Of a DNA stretch of 64,000 bases, positions 7,544 to 16,869 are shown piece after piece. This stretch comes from Janthinobacterium sp. 67 (lineage in GTDB: Bacteria; Pseudomonadota; Gammaproteobacteria; Burkholderiales; Burkholderiaceae_D), in assembly GCF_002797895.1 (NCBI RefSeq), contig NZ_PGES01000002.1, positions 186,001 to 250,000 of the forward strand, given 5' to 3'. Positions within the stretch are counted from its first letter, which is position 1. The number at the start of each line of letters is the position of its first letter. Position numbers and translations under genes: made by a program. The notes below the pieces were generated by a model. It saw nothing but the letters and a program-made list of their open reading frames with translations. It ran no database searches and was not told the origin of the DNA.

Positions 7544-8880
7544 CAGGCTGCTGAAATACCAGCCGACGGAAAACGGTCGTATGGCGAAATCATGAGGATT
7601 TCGAAATTCGTTTCGTAAAGTGAAAAGTCTTACGCGAACATGACCGTTTTCTCCTGTTTTCGTCGGATTTCGAACCCGTTTTCCCTTACTGCGCGCCCTG
7701 CGGACGGATTTGTCCTAGGGAACGCATGCGCACCAAGTTATAAGCCGCCATGTTGAGCACGAACATCTGGTCAACTTTGCGCAGGCCGCGCACCATCACC
7801 TGGCGGATACCGCCAATCATCTTGGCCCAGCCAAACCCCTGCTCGATGAGCTTGCGCTTCTGCTGAGAAATCGCGTAGCCCAGGCTCTGGGCAATCGTGT
7901 CAGGCACCGCCGAGCTGCGGCCCGACTTGTTCTGCGCCACATGTGGCATCACGTTCATGGCCGCACAGGCCTGGATGAATTCTGCCGCGTCGTACCCCTT
8001 ATCGGCGCCCACCGTGATCACAATTGCGGGATCGCTCAGCGCTTGCCGCGCATCGTTCACCATCGCCTTCGCCGCTTCCCGTTCAGCATAGCCGTCGGCC
8101 TGGGTCACACGCGCATTGGCGATCAGTCCGTGGCGGTTGTCGCTCAGGGTATGGCCCATGTAACGCAGCTCGCTGCCTGTGTTGCCCTTGCGGTACAGGC
8201 GCGCTTCGGGATCGGTCTTCGATTGGTGTGTTTCGTTGCTGCGCTTCTTGCCCCTGAAGTCACCGCCGTCGCCATTGCCGTCGCCGCCATCACCGTCTTT
8301 GCGCACGAAGCTCTTGTGGCCTGCCCAAGCTTGGATCAAGGTGCCGTCCACGCTGAAATGCTCGCCCGATAGCCAGTTGTTCTGGCCGGCGATGGCCAGC
8401 ACTTCATTGAAGAATTCGATGACGGCGTCGTGCCGAATGAGGCGCTCGCGGTTCTTGCTGAAAACGCTGGCCACCCAGACGTTGTCGTCCATGGCCAGGC
8501 CGATGAACCAGCGGAACAGCAGGTTGTACTGAACCTGTTCCATCAACTGCCGCTCGGAGCGAACGCTGTAGAGCACTTGCAGCAGCATGGCGCGCAGCAG
8601 CTTTTCCGGCGCGATGCTGGGGCGGCCGCCTTTGCTTTCCGATTCGTACATGCCGGCGAACAGACCTGCCATCTTTTCCAGCGCCGCGTTGGCCATCTTG
8701 CGGACCTCCCGCAGCGGGTGATCTTGGGGAATGAAGTCTTCCAGCTTGCGCATCATGAACAAGCTTTCGGTGAAGGTGTCGGCGCCGCGCATCGATTCTC
8801 AGGTAGGGGAACGGGAGTGACAGGATAACATTCAGATCGCCGCTCTGGACGGGCGGCCGCTCTGGTATTTCAGCAGCCTG
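7544..8880 (-). mobile_element. IS5-family insertion sequence, complete
   Basis: The element is 1,337 bases long. Its ends share the perfect 19-base inverted repeat CAGGCTGCTGAAATACCAG (7544-7562 and its complement at 8862-8880). It is flanked by the direct repeat TTAG at 7540-7543 and 8881-8884, a 4-base target duplication of the YTAR type used by the IS5 group. One transposase gene fills it. Intact ends and target repeat suggest a recent insertion. Confidence 0.92.
7686..8792 (-). CDS. IS5-family transposase
   Basis: This is a 368-residue DDE transposase. The N-terminal part matches the transposase helix-turn-helix region (GRPSIAPEKLLRAMLLQVLY). The catalytic acidic residues are likely in FSVDGTLIQAW, VGADKGYD and a Glu after RKLIEQGFGWAK. 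The middle holds a Gly/Asp-rich low-complexity loop (DGDGGDGNGDGGDF). It looks full length and is the only gene of the element. Confidence 0.92.
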   Translation of the reverse strand: MRGADTFTESLFMMRKLEDFIPQDHPLREVRKMANAALEKMAGLFAGMYESESKGGRPSIAPEKLLRAMLLQVLYSVRSERQLMEQVQYNLLFRWFIGLAMDDNVWVASVFSKNRERLIRHDAVIEFFNEVLAIAGQNNWLSGEHFSVDGTLIQAWAGHKSFVRKDGDGGDGNGDGGDFRGKKRSNETHQSKTDPEARLYRKGNTGSELRYMGHTLSDNRHGLIANARVTQADGYAEREAAKAMVNDARQALSDPAIVITVGADKGYDAAEFIQACAAMNVMPHVAQNKSGRSSAVPDTIAQSLGYAISQQKRKLIEQGFGWAKMIGGIRQVMVRGLRKVDQMFVLNMAAYNLVRMRSLGQIRPQGAQ

Positions 8881-9035
8881 TTAGGCGGAGCGTGAGTGGC
8901 TCGGATTGAAGAAGCCGAGGAACTTTGGTCTTCGGCTAGCCAGTATCGTGACAACTACGTTGACAAACACCGTGGTCGGAACCTAAGTCATTCTTGGCTG
9001 TGCCATGAGAGAAAACCGCCCACCATATTTCAAAA

Positions 9036-9062
9036 AAAATCGCGCTGTCAAGGCGCGATTTT
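9036..9062 (-). terminator. Rho-independent terminator
   Basis: A 10-base stem (AAAATCGCGC with its complement) and a 7-base loop are followed on the minus strand by a run of eight T. It lies about 85 bases after the stop of the RcnB-like gene and should end its transcript. Confidence 0.75.
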
Positions 9063-9146
9063 AGATTTTAGTCTAACTACTGCTGCGTCAGCCCTGAGTA
9101 TGGACGTCATCGGATTACGGCCGGATTGAAAGAATTCCTGATCGGG

Positions 9147-9527
9147 TCAGTGATGGCCCCGTGGCGACATACTCACTCGGCGGTGGCGCCCTTCGTCGTA
9201 AGCGTAACGGTTGTCGCTGAATTCATGGCCGCGACGTTGGCCCCGGTGCAAGTCTTGGTAGCGGTTTGCGGCACGAGCGTTGTCGCGACGATGCTGCTGA
9301 TCATAGTCATTGCGATAGCCGTAGCTATTGTCGCGCAGCCCCATAATTTGAACGTTGCCATAGCGGCCATTGTTTTGTTGATAGCGCTCCTGCACATTCC
9401 GGTCACTGTTTTGCTGGTAGCGCTCAGACATATCCCGGTCTCCCTGGTAGCCATGTTGGGCAAATGCGCTGCCGGTGGTGGCAATGCTCAATACAAAAAA
9501 AGCTGATGCAATCAAAGTAGTTTTCAT
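9147..9527 (-). CDS. RcnB-like secreted protein, short C terminus
   Basis: This 126-residue protein has a clear signal peptide cut after GSAFA and a mature part rich in Gln, Arg, Tyr, Asn and His. Its end (LHRGQRRGHEFSDNRY, RHRRVSMSPRGHH) resembles the RcnB family core, where a tryptophan and about 20 more residues usually follow; here a stop codon comes at that point. RcnB is a periplasmic protein acting in Ni/Co homeostasis. The start has GAGGAG nine bases upstream. Family membership is moderate; the tail may have been lost. Confidence 0.55.
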   Translation of the reverse strand: MKTTLIASAFFVLSIATTGSAFAQHGYQGDRDMSERYQQNSDRNVQERYQQNNGRYGNVQIMGLRDNSYGYRNDYDQQHRRDNARAANRYQDLHRGQRRGHEFSDNRYAYDEGRHRRVSMSPRGHH

Positions 9528-9699
9528 TGTAATTCTCCTCTGGCGAAACTGCGGGGCTGCAGCGACAAAGCCATTACATCGCAAGTTTGGCCTACGAGGT
9601 GAAGCAGTTCGGTAAGCAATGCAACTAAACGTATCAGGTCTCCCCCGCGCGAAGACTTCCAACAAACGAGGGTTTATTGGACTCCCGCGCGCGGCCGGC
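9528..9699. other. Left flank of the Tn402-like insertion
   Basis: No gene is seen. If the Tn402-like element at 9705 is removed, this sequence joins 20112 onward and becomes the far upstream part of the resolvase gene at 20206. Confidence 0.5.
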
Positions 9700-9704
9700 A
9701 TGTG
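9700..9704 (+). repeat. Target site duplication ATGTG, left copy
   Basis: ATGTG directly precedes the left inverted repeat; the same five bases follow the right inverted repeat at 20107-20111. A 5-base duplication is the rule for Tn402/Tn5053-family transposition. Confidence 0.95.
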
Positions 9705-9847
9705 TGTCATTTTCAGAAGACGACTGCACCAATTGACGGGGCGTAACGCCAGGTGTGCAGTCGGCTCCTGACCACGCAATATCAGAAGTCATCTGCACCA
9801 ATCTCGACTATGCTCAATACTCGTGTGCACCAAAGCGAGGTGTGAGC

Positions 9848-11527
9848 ATGGCGTCAGACACATTACCAATTGCCGAGCAGGGCGTGGCCACCCTGCCCGA
9901 TGCGGCATGGGCACAGGCCCGGCACCGGACCGAAATCATCGGGCCGCTGGCAGCGCTTGAAGTGGTTGGGCATGAAGCCGCCGATGCCGCTGCTCAAGCG
10001 CTGGGCCTATCCAGGCGGCAGGTGTATGTCCTGATCCGGCGTGCCCGGCAAGGTGCTGGGTTTGTGACGGACCTGGTTCCCGGCCAGTCCGGCGGCGGAA
10101 AAGGCAAGGGACGCTTGCCGGAATCAGTTGAGCGCATCATCCGCGAGTTGCTGCAAAAGCGCTTCCTGACCAAGCAGAAGCGTAGCCTGGCGGCGTTCCA
10201 CCGCGAGGTCGCGCAGGCTTGCAAAGCGCAAAAGCTACGGGTGCCGGCGCGCAACACTTTGGCCCTGCGGATCGCCGGCCTCGACCCGCTCAAGGCCACT
10301 CGCCGCCGGGAAGGTCAGGATGCGTCCCGCAGCCTGCAAGGTGTCGGTGGTGAGCCTCCCGCCGTGACCGCGCCACTGGAACAAGTGCAGATTGATCACA
10401 CGGTCATCGACCTGATCGTGGTGGACGAGCGCGACCGGCAACCGATTGGCCGTCCGTATCTGACCATCGCCATCGACGTGTTTACCCGCTGCGTGCTCGG
10501 CATGGTCGTCACGCTGGAAGCGCCGTCATCTGTTTCGGTCGGCCTGTGCCTTGTGCATGTCGCCTGCGACAAGCGTCCCTGGCTGGAGGGTCTGAATATA
10601 GAAATGGATTGGCCGATGAGCGGCAAGCCCAGGCTGCTCTACTTGGACAACGCGGCCGAGTTCAAGAGCGAGGCGCTGCGCCGTGGCTGCGAGCAGCACG
10701 GCATCCGGTTGGACTATCGTCCGCCAGGGCAGCCGCACTACGGCGGCATCGTGGAACGGATCATCGGTACGGCGATGCAGATGATCCACGATGAATTGCC
10801 AGGGACGACCTTCTCCAACCCTGACCAGCGCGGGGACTACGATTCCGAAAACAAGGCCGCCCTGACATTGCGTGAGCTGGAGCGCTGGCTCACGTTGGCG
10901 GTGGGCACCTATCACGGCTCTGTGCACAACGGCCTGCTTCAGCCGCCGGCGGCGCGCTGGTCAGAAGCCGTGGCGCGTGTCGGTGTACCGGCTGTCGTCA
11001 CCCGCGCCTTGGCTTTTTTGGTCGATTTCCTGCCCATCATTCGCCGTACTCTGACTCGCACCGGCTTTGTCATCGACCACATTCACTACTACGCCGATGC
11101 GCTCAAACCGTGGATCGCACGACGCGACCGCTTGCCCGCTTTCCTGATCCGGCGCGACCCGCGTGACATCAGCCGTATCTGGGTGCTGGAACCGCAGGGG
11201 CAGCATTACCTGGAAATCCCCTACCGTACCTTGTCGCACCCGGCTGTCACCCTCTGGGAACAACGGCAGGCGCTGACGAAATTGCGGCAGCAGGGACGCG
11301 AACAGGTGGATGAGTCGGCGCTGTTCCGCATGATCGGGCAGATGCGCGAGATCGTGACCACCGCACAGAAGGCCACGCGCAAGGCGCGGCGCGACGCGGA
11401 TCGACGCCAGCACCTCAAGGCATCGCCTCCGCCGGACAAGCCGATTCCGCCGAAAACGGACGTTGCTGATCCGCAGGCAGACAACCTGCCTCCGGCCAAA
11501 CCGTTCGACCAGATCGAGGAGTGGTAG
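9848..11527 (+). CDS. tniA: Transposase TniA
   Basis: This is a 559-residue DDE transposase of the Mu/Tn7-TnsB type. The N-terminal DNA-binding part has a helix-turn-helix (ALGLSRRQVYVLIRRAR). The integrase core shows Asp in QIDHTVIDL, Asp in LLYLDNAAEFKS and Glu in HYGGIVERIIG. The C terminus is a charged TniB-interaction tail. It cuts and joins the transposon ends. I chose the ATG at 9848, the usual family start (MASDTLPIAEQG); an upstream frame reaches 9755 but overlaps the TniA binding sites. Confidence 0.95.
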   Translation: MASDTLPIAEQGVATLPDAAWAQARHRTEIIGPLAALEVVGHEAADAAAQALGLSRRQVYVLIRRARQGAGFVTDLVPGQSGGGKGKGRLPESVERIIRELLQKRFLTKQKRSLAAFHREVAQACKAQKLRVPARNTLALRIAGLDPLKATRRREGQDASRSLQGVGGEPPAVTAPLEQVQIDHTVIDLIVVDERDRQPIGRPYLTIAIDVFTRCVLGMVVTLEAPSSVSVGLCLVHVACDKRPWLEGLNIEMDWPMSGKPRLLYLDNAAEFKSEALRRGCEQHGIRLDYRPPGQPHYGGIVERIIGTAMQMIHDELPGTTFSNPDQRGDYDSENKAALTLRELERWLTLAVGTYHGSVHNGLLQPPAARWSEAVARVGVPAVVTRALAFLVDFLPIIRRTLTRTGFVIDHIHYYADALKPWIARRDRLPAFLIRRDPRDISRIWVLEPQGQHYLEIPYRTLSHPAVTLWEQRQALTKLRQQGREQVDESALFRMIGQMREIVTTAQKATRKARRDADRRQHLKASPPPDKPIPPKTDVADPQADNLPPAKPFDQIEEW

Positions 11528-11529
11528 CC

Positions 11530-12438
11530 GTGGACGAATATCCCATCATCGACTTGTCACACCTGCTGCCAGCGGCACAGGGGCTGGCTCGGCTGCCGGC
11601 GGACGAGCGCATCCAGCGCCTTCGCGCCGACCGCTGGATCGGCTACCCGCGCGCGGTCGAGGCGCTGAACCGGCTGGAAACCCTGTATGCGTGGCCAAAC
11701 AAGCAACGCATGCCCAACCTGCTGCTGGTTGGCCCGACCAACAACGGCAAGTCGATGATCATCGAGAAATTCCGGCGCACGCATCCGGCCAGCTCCGACG
11801 CGGACCAGGAACACATGCCGGTGCTGGTCGTGCAGATGCCGTCCGAACCGTCGGTGATCCGCTTCTACGTCGCGCTACTTGCCGCGATGGGGGCACCATT
11901 GCGCCCGCGCCCACGGCTGCCGGAAATGGAGCAACTGGCGCTGGCACTGCTGCGCAAGGTCGGCGTGCGCATGCTGGTGATCGACGAGCTGCACAACGTC
12001 TTGGCCGGCAACAGCGTCAACCGGCGGGAATTTCTCAACCTGCTGCGCTTCCTCGGCAATGAGCTGCGCATCCCATTGGTCGGGGTCGGCACGCGCGACG
12101 CCTACCTGGCCATCCGCTCGGATGACCAATTGGAAAACCGCTTCGAGCCCATGATGCTGCCGGTGTGGGAGGCCAACGACGATTGCTGCTCACTGCTGGC
12201 CAGCTTCGCCGCTTCGCTTCCATTGCGGCGACCCTCGTCGATTGCCACGCTGGACATGGCCCGCTACCTGCTCACACGCAGCGAGGGCACCATCGGCGAA
12301 CTGGCGCACTTGCTGATGGCGGCGGCCCTCGTCGCCGTGGAGAGCGGCGAGGAAGCGATCAACCACCGCACGCTCAGCATGGCCGATTACACCGGCCCAA
12401 GCGAGCGGCGTCGGCAATTCGAGCGGGAACTGATGTGA
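11530..12438 (+). CDS. tniB: Transposition ATPase TniB
   Basis: This 302-residue AAA+ protein has Walker A at GPTNNGKS and Walker B at MLVIDELHN. It regulates target capture for TniA, like TnsC or MuB. The GTG at 11530 gives the usual N terminus (DEYPIIDLSHLLP) three bases after the tniA stop; a GTG at 11521 would overlap tniA. The end overlaps tniQ. Confidence 0.93.
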   Translation: MDEYPIIDLSHLLPAAQGLARLPADERIQRLRADRWIGYPRAVEALNRLETLYAWPNKQRMPNLLLVGPTNNGKSMIIEKFRRTHPASSDADQEHMPVLVVQMPSEPSVIRFYVALLAAMGAPLRPRPRLPEMEQLALALLRKVGVRMLVIDELHNVLAGNSVNRREFLNLLRFLGNELRIPLVGVGTRDAYLAIRSDDQLENRFEPMMLPVWEANDDCCSLLASFAASLPLRRPSSIATLDMARYLLTRSEGTIGELAHLLMAAALVAVESGEEAINHRTLSMADYTGPSERRRQFERELM

Positions 12439-13652
12439 AGCCAGCGCCACGCTGGCCGCTGCATCCGGCTCCCAAGGAAGGCGAAGCCTTGTCTTCATGG
12501 CTCAACCGCGTGGCCCTTTGCTATCACATGGAGGTGTCCGACCTGCTGGAGCACGATCTTGGTCACGGCCAGGTTGATGACCTGGATACCGCGCCACCAC
12601 TGTCGCTGCTGATGATGCTCTTCCAGCGGAGCGGCATCGAGCTGGACCGGCTGCGTTGCATGAGTTTCGCCGGCTGGGTGCCTTGGCTACTGGATAGCCT
12701 TGATGATCAGATTCCAGACGCATTGGAAACCTATGCGTTCCAGCTCTCGGTGCTGCTGCCGAAACTCCGCCGTAGGACGCGATCCATCACGAACTGGCGT
12801 GCCTGGCTGCCCAGCCAGCCGATACATCGCGCCTGTCCGCTCTGTCTGAACGACCCGGCAAACCAAGCCGTACTGCTTGCATGGAAGCTGCCCCTGATGC
12901 TGAGCTGCCCGCTGCATGGTTGCTGGCTGGAATCCTATTGGGGCGTGCCTGGGCGGTTTCTCGGCTGGGATAACGCCGACACTGCGCCGCGCACCGCCAG
13001 CGACGCGATTGCAGTGATGGACCGGCGTACCTGGCAGGCACTGACGACCGGCCATGTGGAGCTGCCGCGCCGACGCATCCACGCTGGATTGTGGTTTCGG
13101 CTAATACGCACGCTGCTCGATGAGCTGAACACCCCGCTTTCGACGTGCGGAACCTGCGCGGGGTATCTCCGCCAAGTATGGGAAGGCTGCGGGCATCCGC
13201 TGCGTGCTGGGCAAAGTCTGTGGCGACCGTATGAAACCCTGAACCCGGCAGTACGATTGCAGATGCTGGAGGCGGCGGCAACGGCAATCAGCTTGATTGA
13301 GGTGAGGGATATTAGCCCGCCAGGCGAGCATGCAAAGCTGTTCTGGTCCGAGCCCCAAACCGGGTTCACCAGTGGCCTGCCGGCGAAAGCGCTGAAGCCC
13401 GAACCCGTCGATCACTGGCAGCGTGCGGTCAAGGCCATTGATGAGGCCATCATTGAAGCGCGGCACGACCCCGAGACGGCACGCTCGCTGTTCGCGTTGG
13501 CTTCCTATGGTCGGCGCGACCCCGCTTCCCTGGAACAGTTGCGCGCTACCTTCGCGAAGGAAGGCATCCCCACGGAATTTTTGTCACATTACGAGCCTGA
13601 CGAGCCCTTTGCATGTCTTAGACAGAATGACGGGTTAAGTGACAAATTTTGA
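12435..13652 (+). CDS. tniQ: Transposition protein TniQ
   Basis: This 405-residue protein is related to TnsD/TniQ, which help target selection. It has the N-terminal signature GEALSSWLNRVALCYHM and zinc-binding Cys/His clusters (HRACPLCLNDP, LSCPLHGCW, LSTCGTCAGYL). The GTG start at 12435 overlaps the tniB stop by four bases, so translation is probably coupled. Length is normal for the family. Confidence 0.93.
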   Translation: MKPAPRWPLHPAPKEGEALSSWLNRVALCYHMEVSDLLEHDLGHGQVDDLDTAPPLSLLMMLFQRSGIELDRLRCMSFAGWVPWLLDSLDDQIPDALETYAFQLSVLLPKLRRRTRSITNWRAWLPSQPIHRACPLCLNDPANQAVLLAWKLPLMLSCPLHGCWLESYWGVPGRFLGWDNADTAPRTASDAIAVMDRRTWQALTTGHVELPRRRIHAGLWFRLIRTLLDELNTPLSTCGTCAGYLRQVWEGCGHPLRAGQSLWRPYETLNPAVRLQMLEAAATAISLIEVRDISPPGEHAKLFWSEPQTGFTSGLPAKALKPEPVDHWQRAVKAIDEAIIEARHDPETARSLFALASYGRRDPASLEQLRATFAKEGIPTEFLSHYEPDEPFACLRQNDGLSDKF

Positions 13653-13676
13653 CGACCAGAACTTTCCGGTTCACAC

Positions 13677-13704
13677 TGTCACATAATCGAACGTATATGT
13701 GACA
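13677..13704. promoter_or_regulatory. Putative res subsite of the transposon
   Basis: TGTCACATA and its inverted copy TATGTGACA are separated by ten bases just before tniR. Related GTGACA and GTCACA half-sites occur in the preceding 100 bases. This fits the resolution site where TniR separates cointegrates. Confidence 0.65.
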
Positions 13705-13712
13705 GGTGCAAG

Positions 13713-14327
13713 ATGCTGATTGGCTACATGCGGGTATCGAAAGCAGACGGCTCACAGGCCACCGACTTGCAGCGTGATGCACTGATCGCTGCCGGCGTCG
13801 ATCCGGCCCATCTCTACGAGGATCAAGCGTCGGGCAAACGCGAGGATCGTCCCGGCCTGTTGAGCTGCCTGAAGGCGCTACGACCGGGGGATACGTTGAT
13901 GGTGTGGAAACTTGACCGGCTCGGGCGCGATCTGCGGCATCTCATCAACACCGTGCATGACCTGACCGGGCGAGGCATCGGTCTGAAAGTGTTGACTGGG
14001 CACGGTGCAGCCATTGACACCACGACGGCCGCCGGCAAGTTGGTCTTCGGCATCTTCGCCGCGCTGGCCGAGTTCGAGCGCGAACTGATTACCGAGCGCA
14101 CGATTGCAGGATTGGCTTCGGCGAGGGCGCGCGGTAGGAAGGGCGGCCGGCCCTTCAAGATGACTGCCGCCAAGTTGCGGCTGGCGATGGCCGCTATGGG
14201 GCAGCCCGAAACCAAGGTCGGCGATCTATGTCAGGAACTGGGCATCACAAGACAGACCTTGTATCGGCACATTTCGCCGAAGGGCGAGTTGCGCCTTGAT
14301 GGCGAGAAACTGCTCAGTCAAGTTTGA
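13713..14327 (+). CDS. tniR: Serine resolvase TniR
   Basis: This 204-residue serine recombinase begins MLIGYMRVSKADGSQATDLQ, with the nucleophile Ser in RVSKADGS and the active-site Arg residues in KLDRLGRDLRHL. The C-terminal DNA-binding helix-turn-helix is LGITRQTLYRHI. It resolves cointegrates at the res site directly upstream. It closes the tni module. Confidence 0.93.
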   Translation: MLIGYMRVSKADGSQATDLQRDALIAAGVDPAHLYEDQASGKREDRPGLLSCLKALRPGDTLMVWKLDRLGRDLRHLINTVHDLTGRGIGLKVLTGHGAAIDTTTAAGKLVFGIFAALAEFERELITERTIAGLASARARGRKGGRPFKMTAAKLRLAMAAMGQPETKVGDLCQELGITRQTLYRHISPKGELRLDGEKLLSQV

Positions 14328-14393
14328 TGGCAGGACAGCGGTTACTGTAGACGAATCGTGACGACTGGTTGAGTCAGTATGTCCTACCTGTTA

Positions 14394-14825
14394 TCACTTG
14401 AACGCCAATAACAGAACGCCTCCGGCGACCATCGAAATGCCGGACCACTCCCTCAGTGACGGGCGTTCGCCCAAAAAGGCGAAAGCAAATACCGCCACCA
14501 GGACAAGACTGAGTTTATCCACTGGCGCAACCTTGGATGCATCGCCAATCTTGAGTGCGCGGAAGTAGCAGACCCACGATGCCCCTGTCGCCAAGCCGGA
14601 CAGCCCGAGAAAAAGCCATGTCTTGGGTGATAACTCCAAGGGGTTGGTCCATTTCCCCGTGTAGGCAACAAACGCCGACAGGACGACGATGATGATGGCC
14701 GTGCGGATCAAGGTGGCCAGATCGGAATCAACTCCCTGAATGCCAACCTTGGCAAAAATAGCCGTCAGTGCCGCAAGGATAGCGGACAGCAAAGCCCAAT
14801 AAAACCACCCCGCCGAATTAACCAT
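14394..14825 (-). CDS. Small EamA/DMT-family membrane protein
   Basis: This 143-residue inner-membrane protein has one EamA repeat of about five helices, starting with WALLSAILAALTAIFAKVGI and ending SGISMVAGGVLLLAF. It is half the size of usual DMT transporters (two repeats), so it probably works as a dimer, as small multidrug and ArnE/F proteins do. The substrate is unknown. It is the last gene of the minus-strand cargo operon and follows the sensor kinase after 28 bases. Confidence 0.8.
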   Translation of the reverse strand: MVNSAGWFYWALLSAILAALTAIFAKVGIQGVDSDLATLIRTAIIIVVLSAFVAYTGKWTNPLELSPKTWLFLGLSGLATGASWVCYFRALKIGDASKVAPVDKLSLVLVAVFAFAFLGERPSLREWSGISMVAGGVLLLAFK

Positions 14826-14853
14826 TTAGCCTGCCTCCGCGTTTCTCAAACCG

Positions 14854-16206
14854 CTACCGCATGGGAGCGATAACGGCAACATTTAAGCCAGTTTGCTTCT
14901 CTTGATCTGAGAAGTCGAGGCGGATTTCAGCACCGATGCGATTGGCAATCGTCTGGACAATGGATAGTCCCAGACCCGAGCCGATCTGCTCGCTCCCCAG
15001 CGTGCGGTAGAAGGGATCAAACACTCGATCCCGTTCAGCCAACGGAATGCCAGGCCCACTGTCCTGAATACGTAGTACGACCTTCCCTTCCGAAACACCC
15101 ACAGAAAGATCAACACGCCCTCCCTCTGGCGTGTAGCGGATGGCGTTATCGACTAGGTTCTTGACCACAGCGATCATGTCCAGCTCGCTTGCCCACACTT
15201 CGGCGTCCAGCGCGCCTTCGACACCGATGTCGATGTGCTTGGCCTCGGCCAGCGGCATGAGGTCTTCCAGCACGCGGCGGTAGATGCTCTGGACAGATAC
15301 AGGCGACTTCGGCAGGTCGGTGGCCGACTGTGCCTTGGCCAAGGTCAAGAGTTGATCGAGCAGGCTGCGGCCGCGCTCGATCCCTTGGCGCAAAACCGTC
15401 AGCCGTTCGCGCGCCACGCTGGACATTTCCGCTTCCGCGAGCCGTTCTGCTTGCAGCGACATGGCTGTCAGCGGCGAACGTAGCTCGTGCGCGGCATCCG
15501 CCACAAAGCGGCGCTGAGATTCCATCGACTGGCTGACACGAGCGAGCAGGCGATTGATCGCCACGGCAAACGGACGTACCTCGACCGGAAGGTGGCGGTC
15601 TTCGACGGGATGCAGTTCCTGCTCTGCCCGCTGGTCTATTTCCTTGGACAGCGCCGCGATGGGCTGGAACATCTTGCGCACCAGGTCAGCAACGATCAAC
15701 AGCAGCACCGGCACGAGAATCAAGAAAGGCATCACCGTGCGCAGTGCCCCGTCGCGGGCAATTTCATTGCGGAAACCGGACTCCTGAGCCACAGCAATGC
15801 GTTCGCCGCTCGCCGTGGTCTTGACCAGCACGCGAAACGTCTCGCCACCAACTTCCAGCGTGTGCAATCCATCCGCCAAGGTCGCCGGGAGCGGGAGCAC
15901 GCCTCCTGCATCCACGCCTACCGTAGAGGGACTGACCTCACCCAAGCGCTGGACGATCACGCGCGACTCTTCATCGACATCCTTGAGACGGATATCGGTG
16001 GTTGGCACGGCAGGCAACAAGCGCTGGCGATCCATGAGCTGCGCCACCTGGCGCAGTACATCGTCCTGTAGTTCGTGCGCTTCATCGAAGGCGGACAGGA
16101 ACGAGAATACGCCCGCCACAACGGCCACCACGAGGATGGCCAGCGACAAGGTGAAGGACAGCTTGAGCTGAACTGATTCGTTCAAGCGCCTTTTGAGACC
16201 ATCCAT
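14854..16206 (-). CDS. Two-component sensor histidine kinase
   Basis: This is a 450-residue membrane sensor. Two membrane helices (about residues 17-38 and 158-180) enclose a periplasmic domain of about 115 residues. Then come a HAMP-like linker, the H box DAAHELRSPLTAMSLQ near residue 240, and the ATPase with N box VKNLVDNAIRYTP, DSGPGI and GSGLGLSIV. It belongs to the QseC/PmrB-like group. Its start overlaps the regulator stop by 25 bases. The signal is unknown; metal or envelope stress would suit the neighbours. Confidence 0.9.
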   Translation of the reverse strand: MDGLKRRLNESVQLKLSFTLSLAILVVAVVAGVFSFLSAFDEAHELQDDVLRQVAQLMDRQRLLPAVPTTDIRLKDVDEESRVIVQRLGEVSPSTVGVDAGGVLPLPATLADGLHTLEVGGETFRVLVKTTASGERIAVAQESGFRNEIARDGALRTVMPFLILVPVLLLIVADLVRKMFQPIAALSKEIDQRAEQELHPVEDRHLPVEVRPFAVAINRLLARVSQSMESQRRFVADAAHELRSPLTAMSLQAERLAEAEMSSVARERLTVLRQGIERGRSLLDQLLTLAKAQSATDLPKSPVSVQSIYRRVLEDLMPLAEAKHIDIGVEGALDAEVWASELDMIAVVKNLVDNAIRYTPEGGRVDLSVGVSEGKVVLRIQDSGPGIPLAERDRVFDPFYRTLGSEQIGSGLGLSIVQTIANRIGAEIRLDFSDQEKQTGLNVAVIAPMR

Positions 16207-16847
16207 CCGACCCCCCTGACGTTCTTGATGACCTCGCCACCGAGCTTGCGCCGCAGTGCGTGGATCAGATATTCGACGGCATTGCTTTCGACTTCTTCCC
16301 CCCAGCCATAGATGCGATCCTCCAGTTCGCTGCGCGAAAGGATGGCACCAGGCCGAACCAGCAAGGCTTGCAGTAACGAGAACTCGCGGTTGGACAGTTG
16401 CACTTGGGGGCCATCATTGGCACAAGCCTCTTTGGTGGCCGGGTCGAGCGTCACCACGCCGTTGCTGAGCACGGGAGCTGCCGTGCCACCTTTGCGCCTC
16501 AGGACGGCGCGCATCCGGGCCAGCAGTTCCGCCATCTGAAAGGGCTTGGACACATAGTCGTCGGCCCCGCCATCCAGGCCGCGCAGGCGATCATCCAGAC
16601 CATCGCGAGCCGTGATGATGAGCAGGGGAACCGGGTTGTCCTTGGCTCGGATGCTGGCCAGCACCTCCAGCCCATCCTTTCCGGGCAGACCGAGGTCGAG
16701 TAGCACCAGGTCGTAATGCTGGCAGCCCAGCGTGGTGAGCGCCGTCTGCCCGTCCTTCACCCAGTCGGCGGCGTAGGACGCATCCTTCAATGCGCCCTGG
16801 ATCGCGTCACCGATCATGGGATCGTCTTCGACAAGCAATACCCGCAT
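16182..16847 (-). CDS. OmpR-family response regulator
   Basis: This is a 221-residue regulator. The receiver domain has the acidic pair in LLVEDDPMIGD, the phospho-acceptor Asp in LVLLDLGLPGKDGL and Lys in VSKPFQ; the C-terminal winged helix ends HALRRKLGGEVIKNVRGVGW. It resembles QseB/PmrA. The ATG at 16847 follows a strong GGAGGGGG. It is co-transcribed with the sensor downstream and with the membrane genes upstream, so it probably regulates the cargo operon itself. Confidence 0.92.
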   Translation of the reverse strand: MRVLLVEDDPMIGDAIQGALKDASYAADWVKDGQTALTTLGCQHYDLVLLDLGLPGKDGLEVLASIRAKDNPVPLLIITARDGLDDRLRGLDGGADDYVSKPFQMAELLARMRAVLRRKGGTAAPVLSNGVVTLDPATKEACANDGPQVQLSNREFSLLQALLVRPGAILSRSELEDRIYGWGEEVESNAVEYLIHALRRKLGGEVIKNVRGVGWMVSKGA

Positions 16848-16869
16848 TCCCCCTCCGTTCAATCGTTGT

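Noticed and set aside
9528..9699. Left end of the second transposon with 21-base repeats
   Set aside because: Segments such as AAGCCATTACATCGCAAG are only weakly similar to the right-end units, so the left end was not called.
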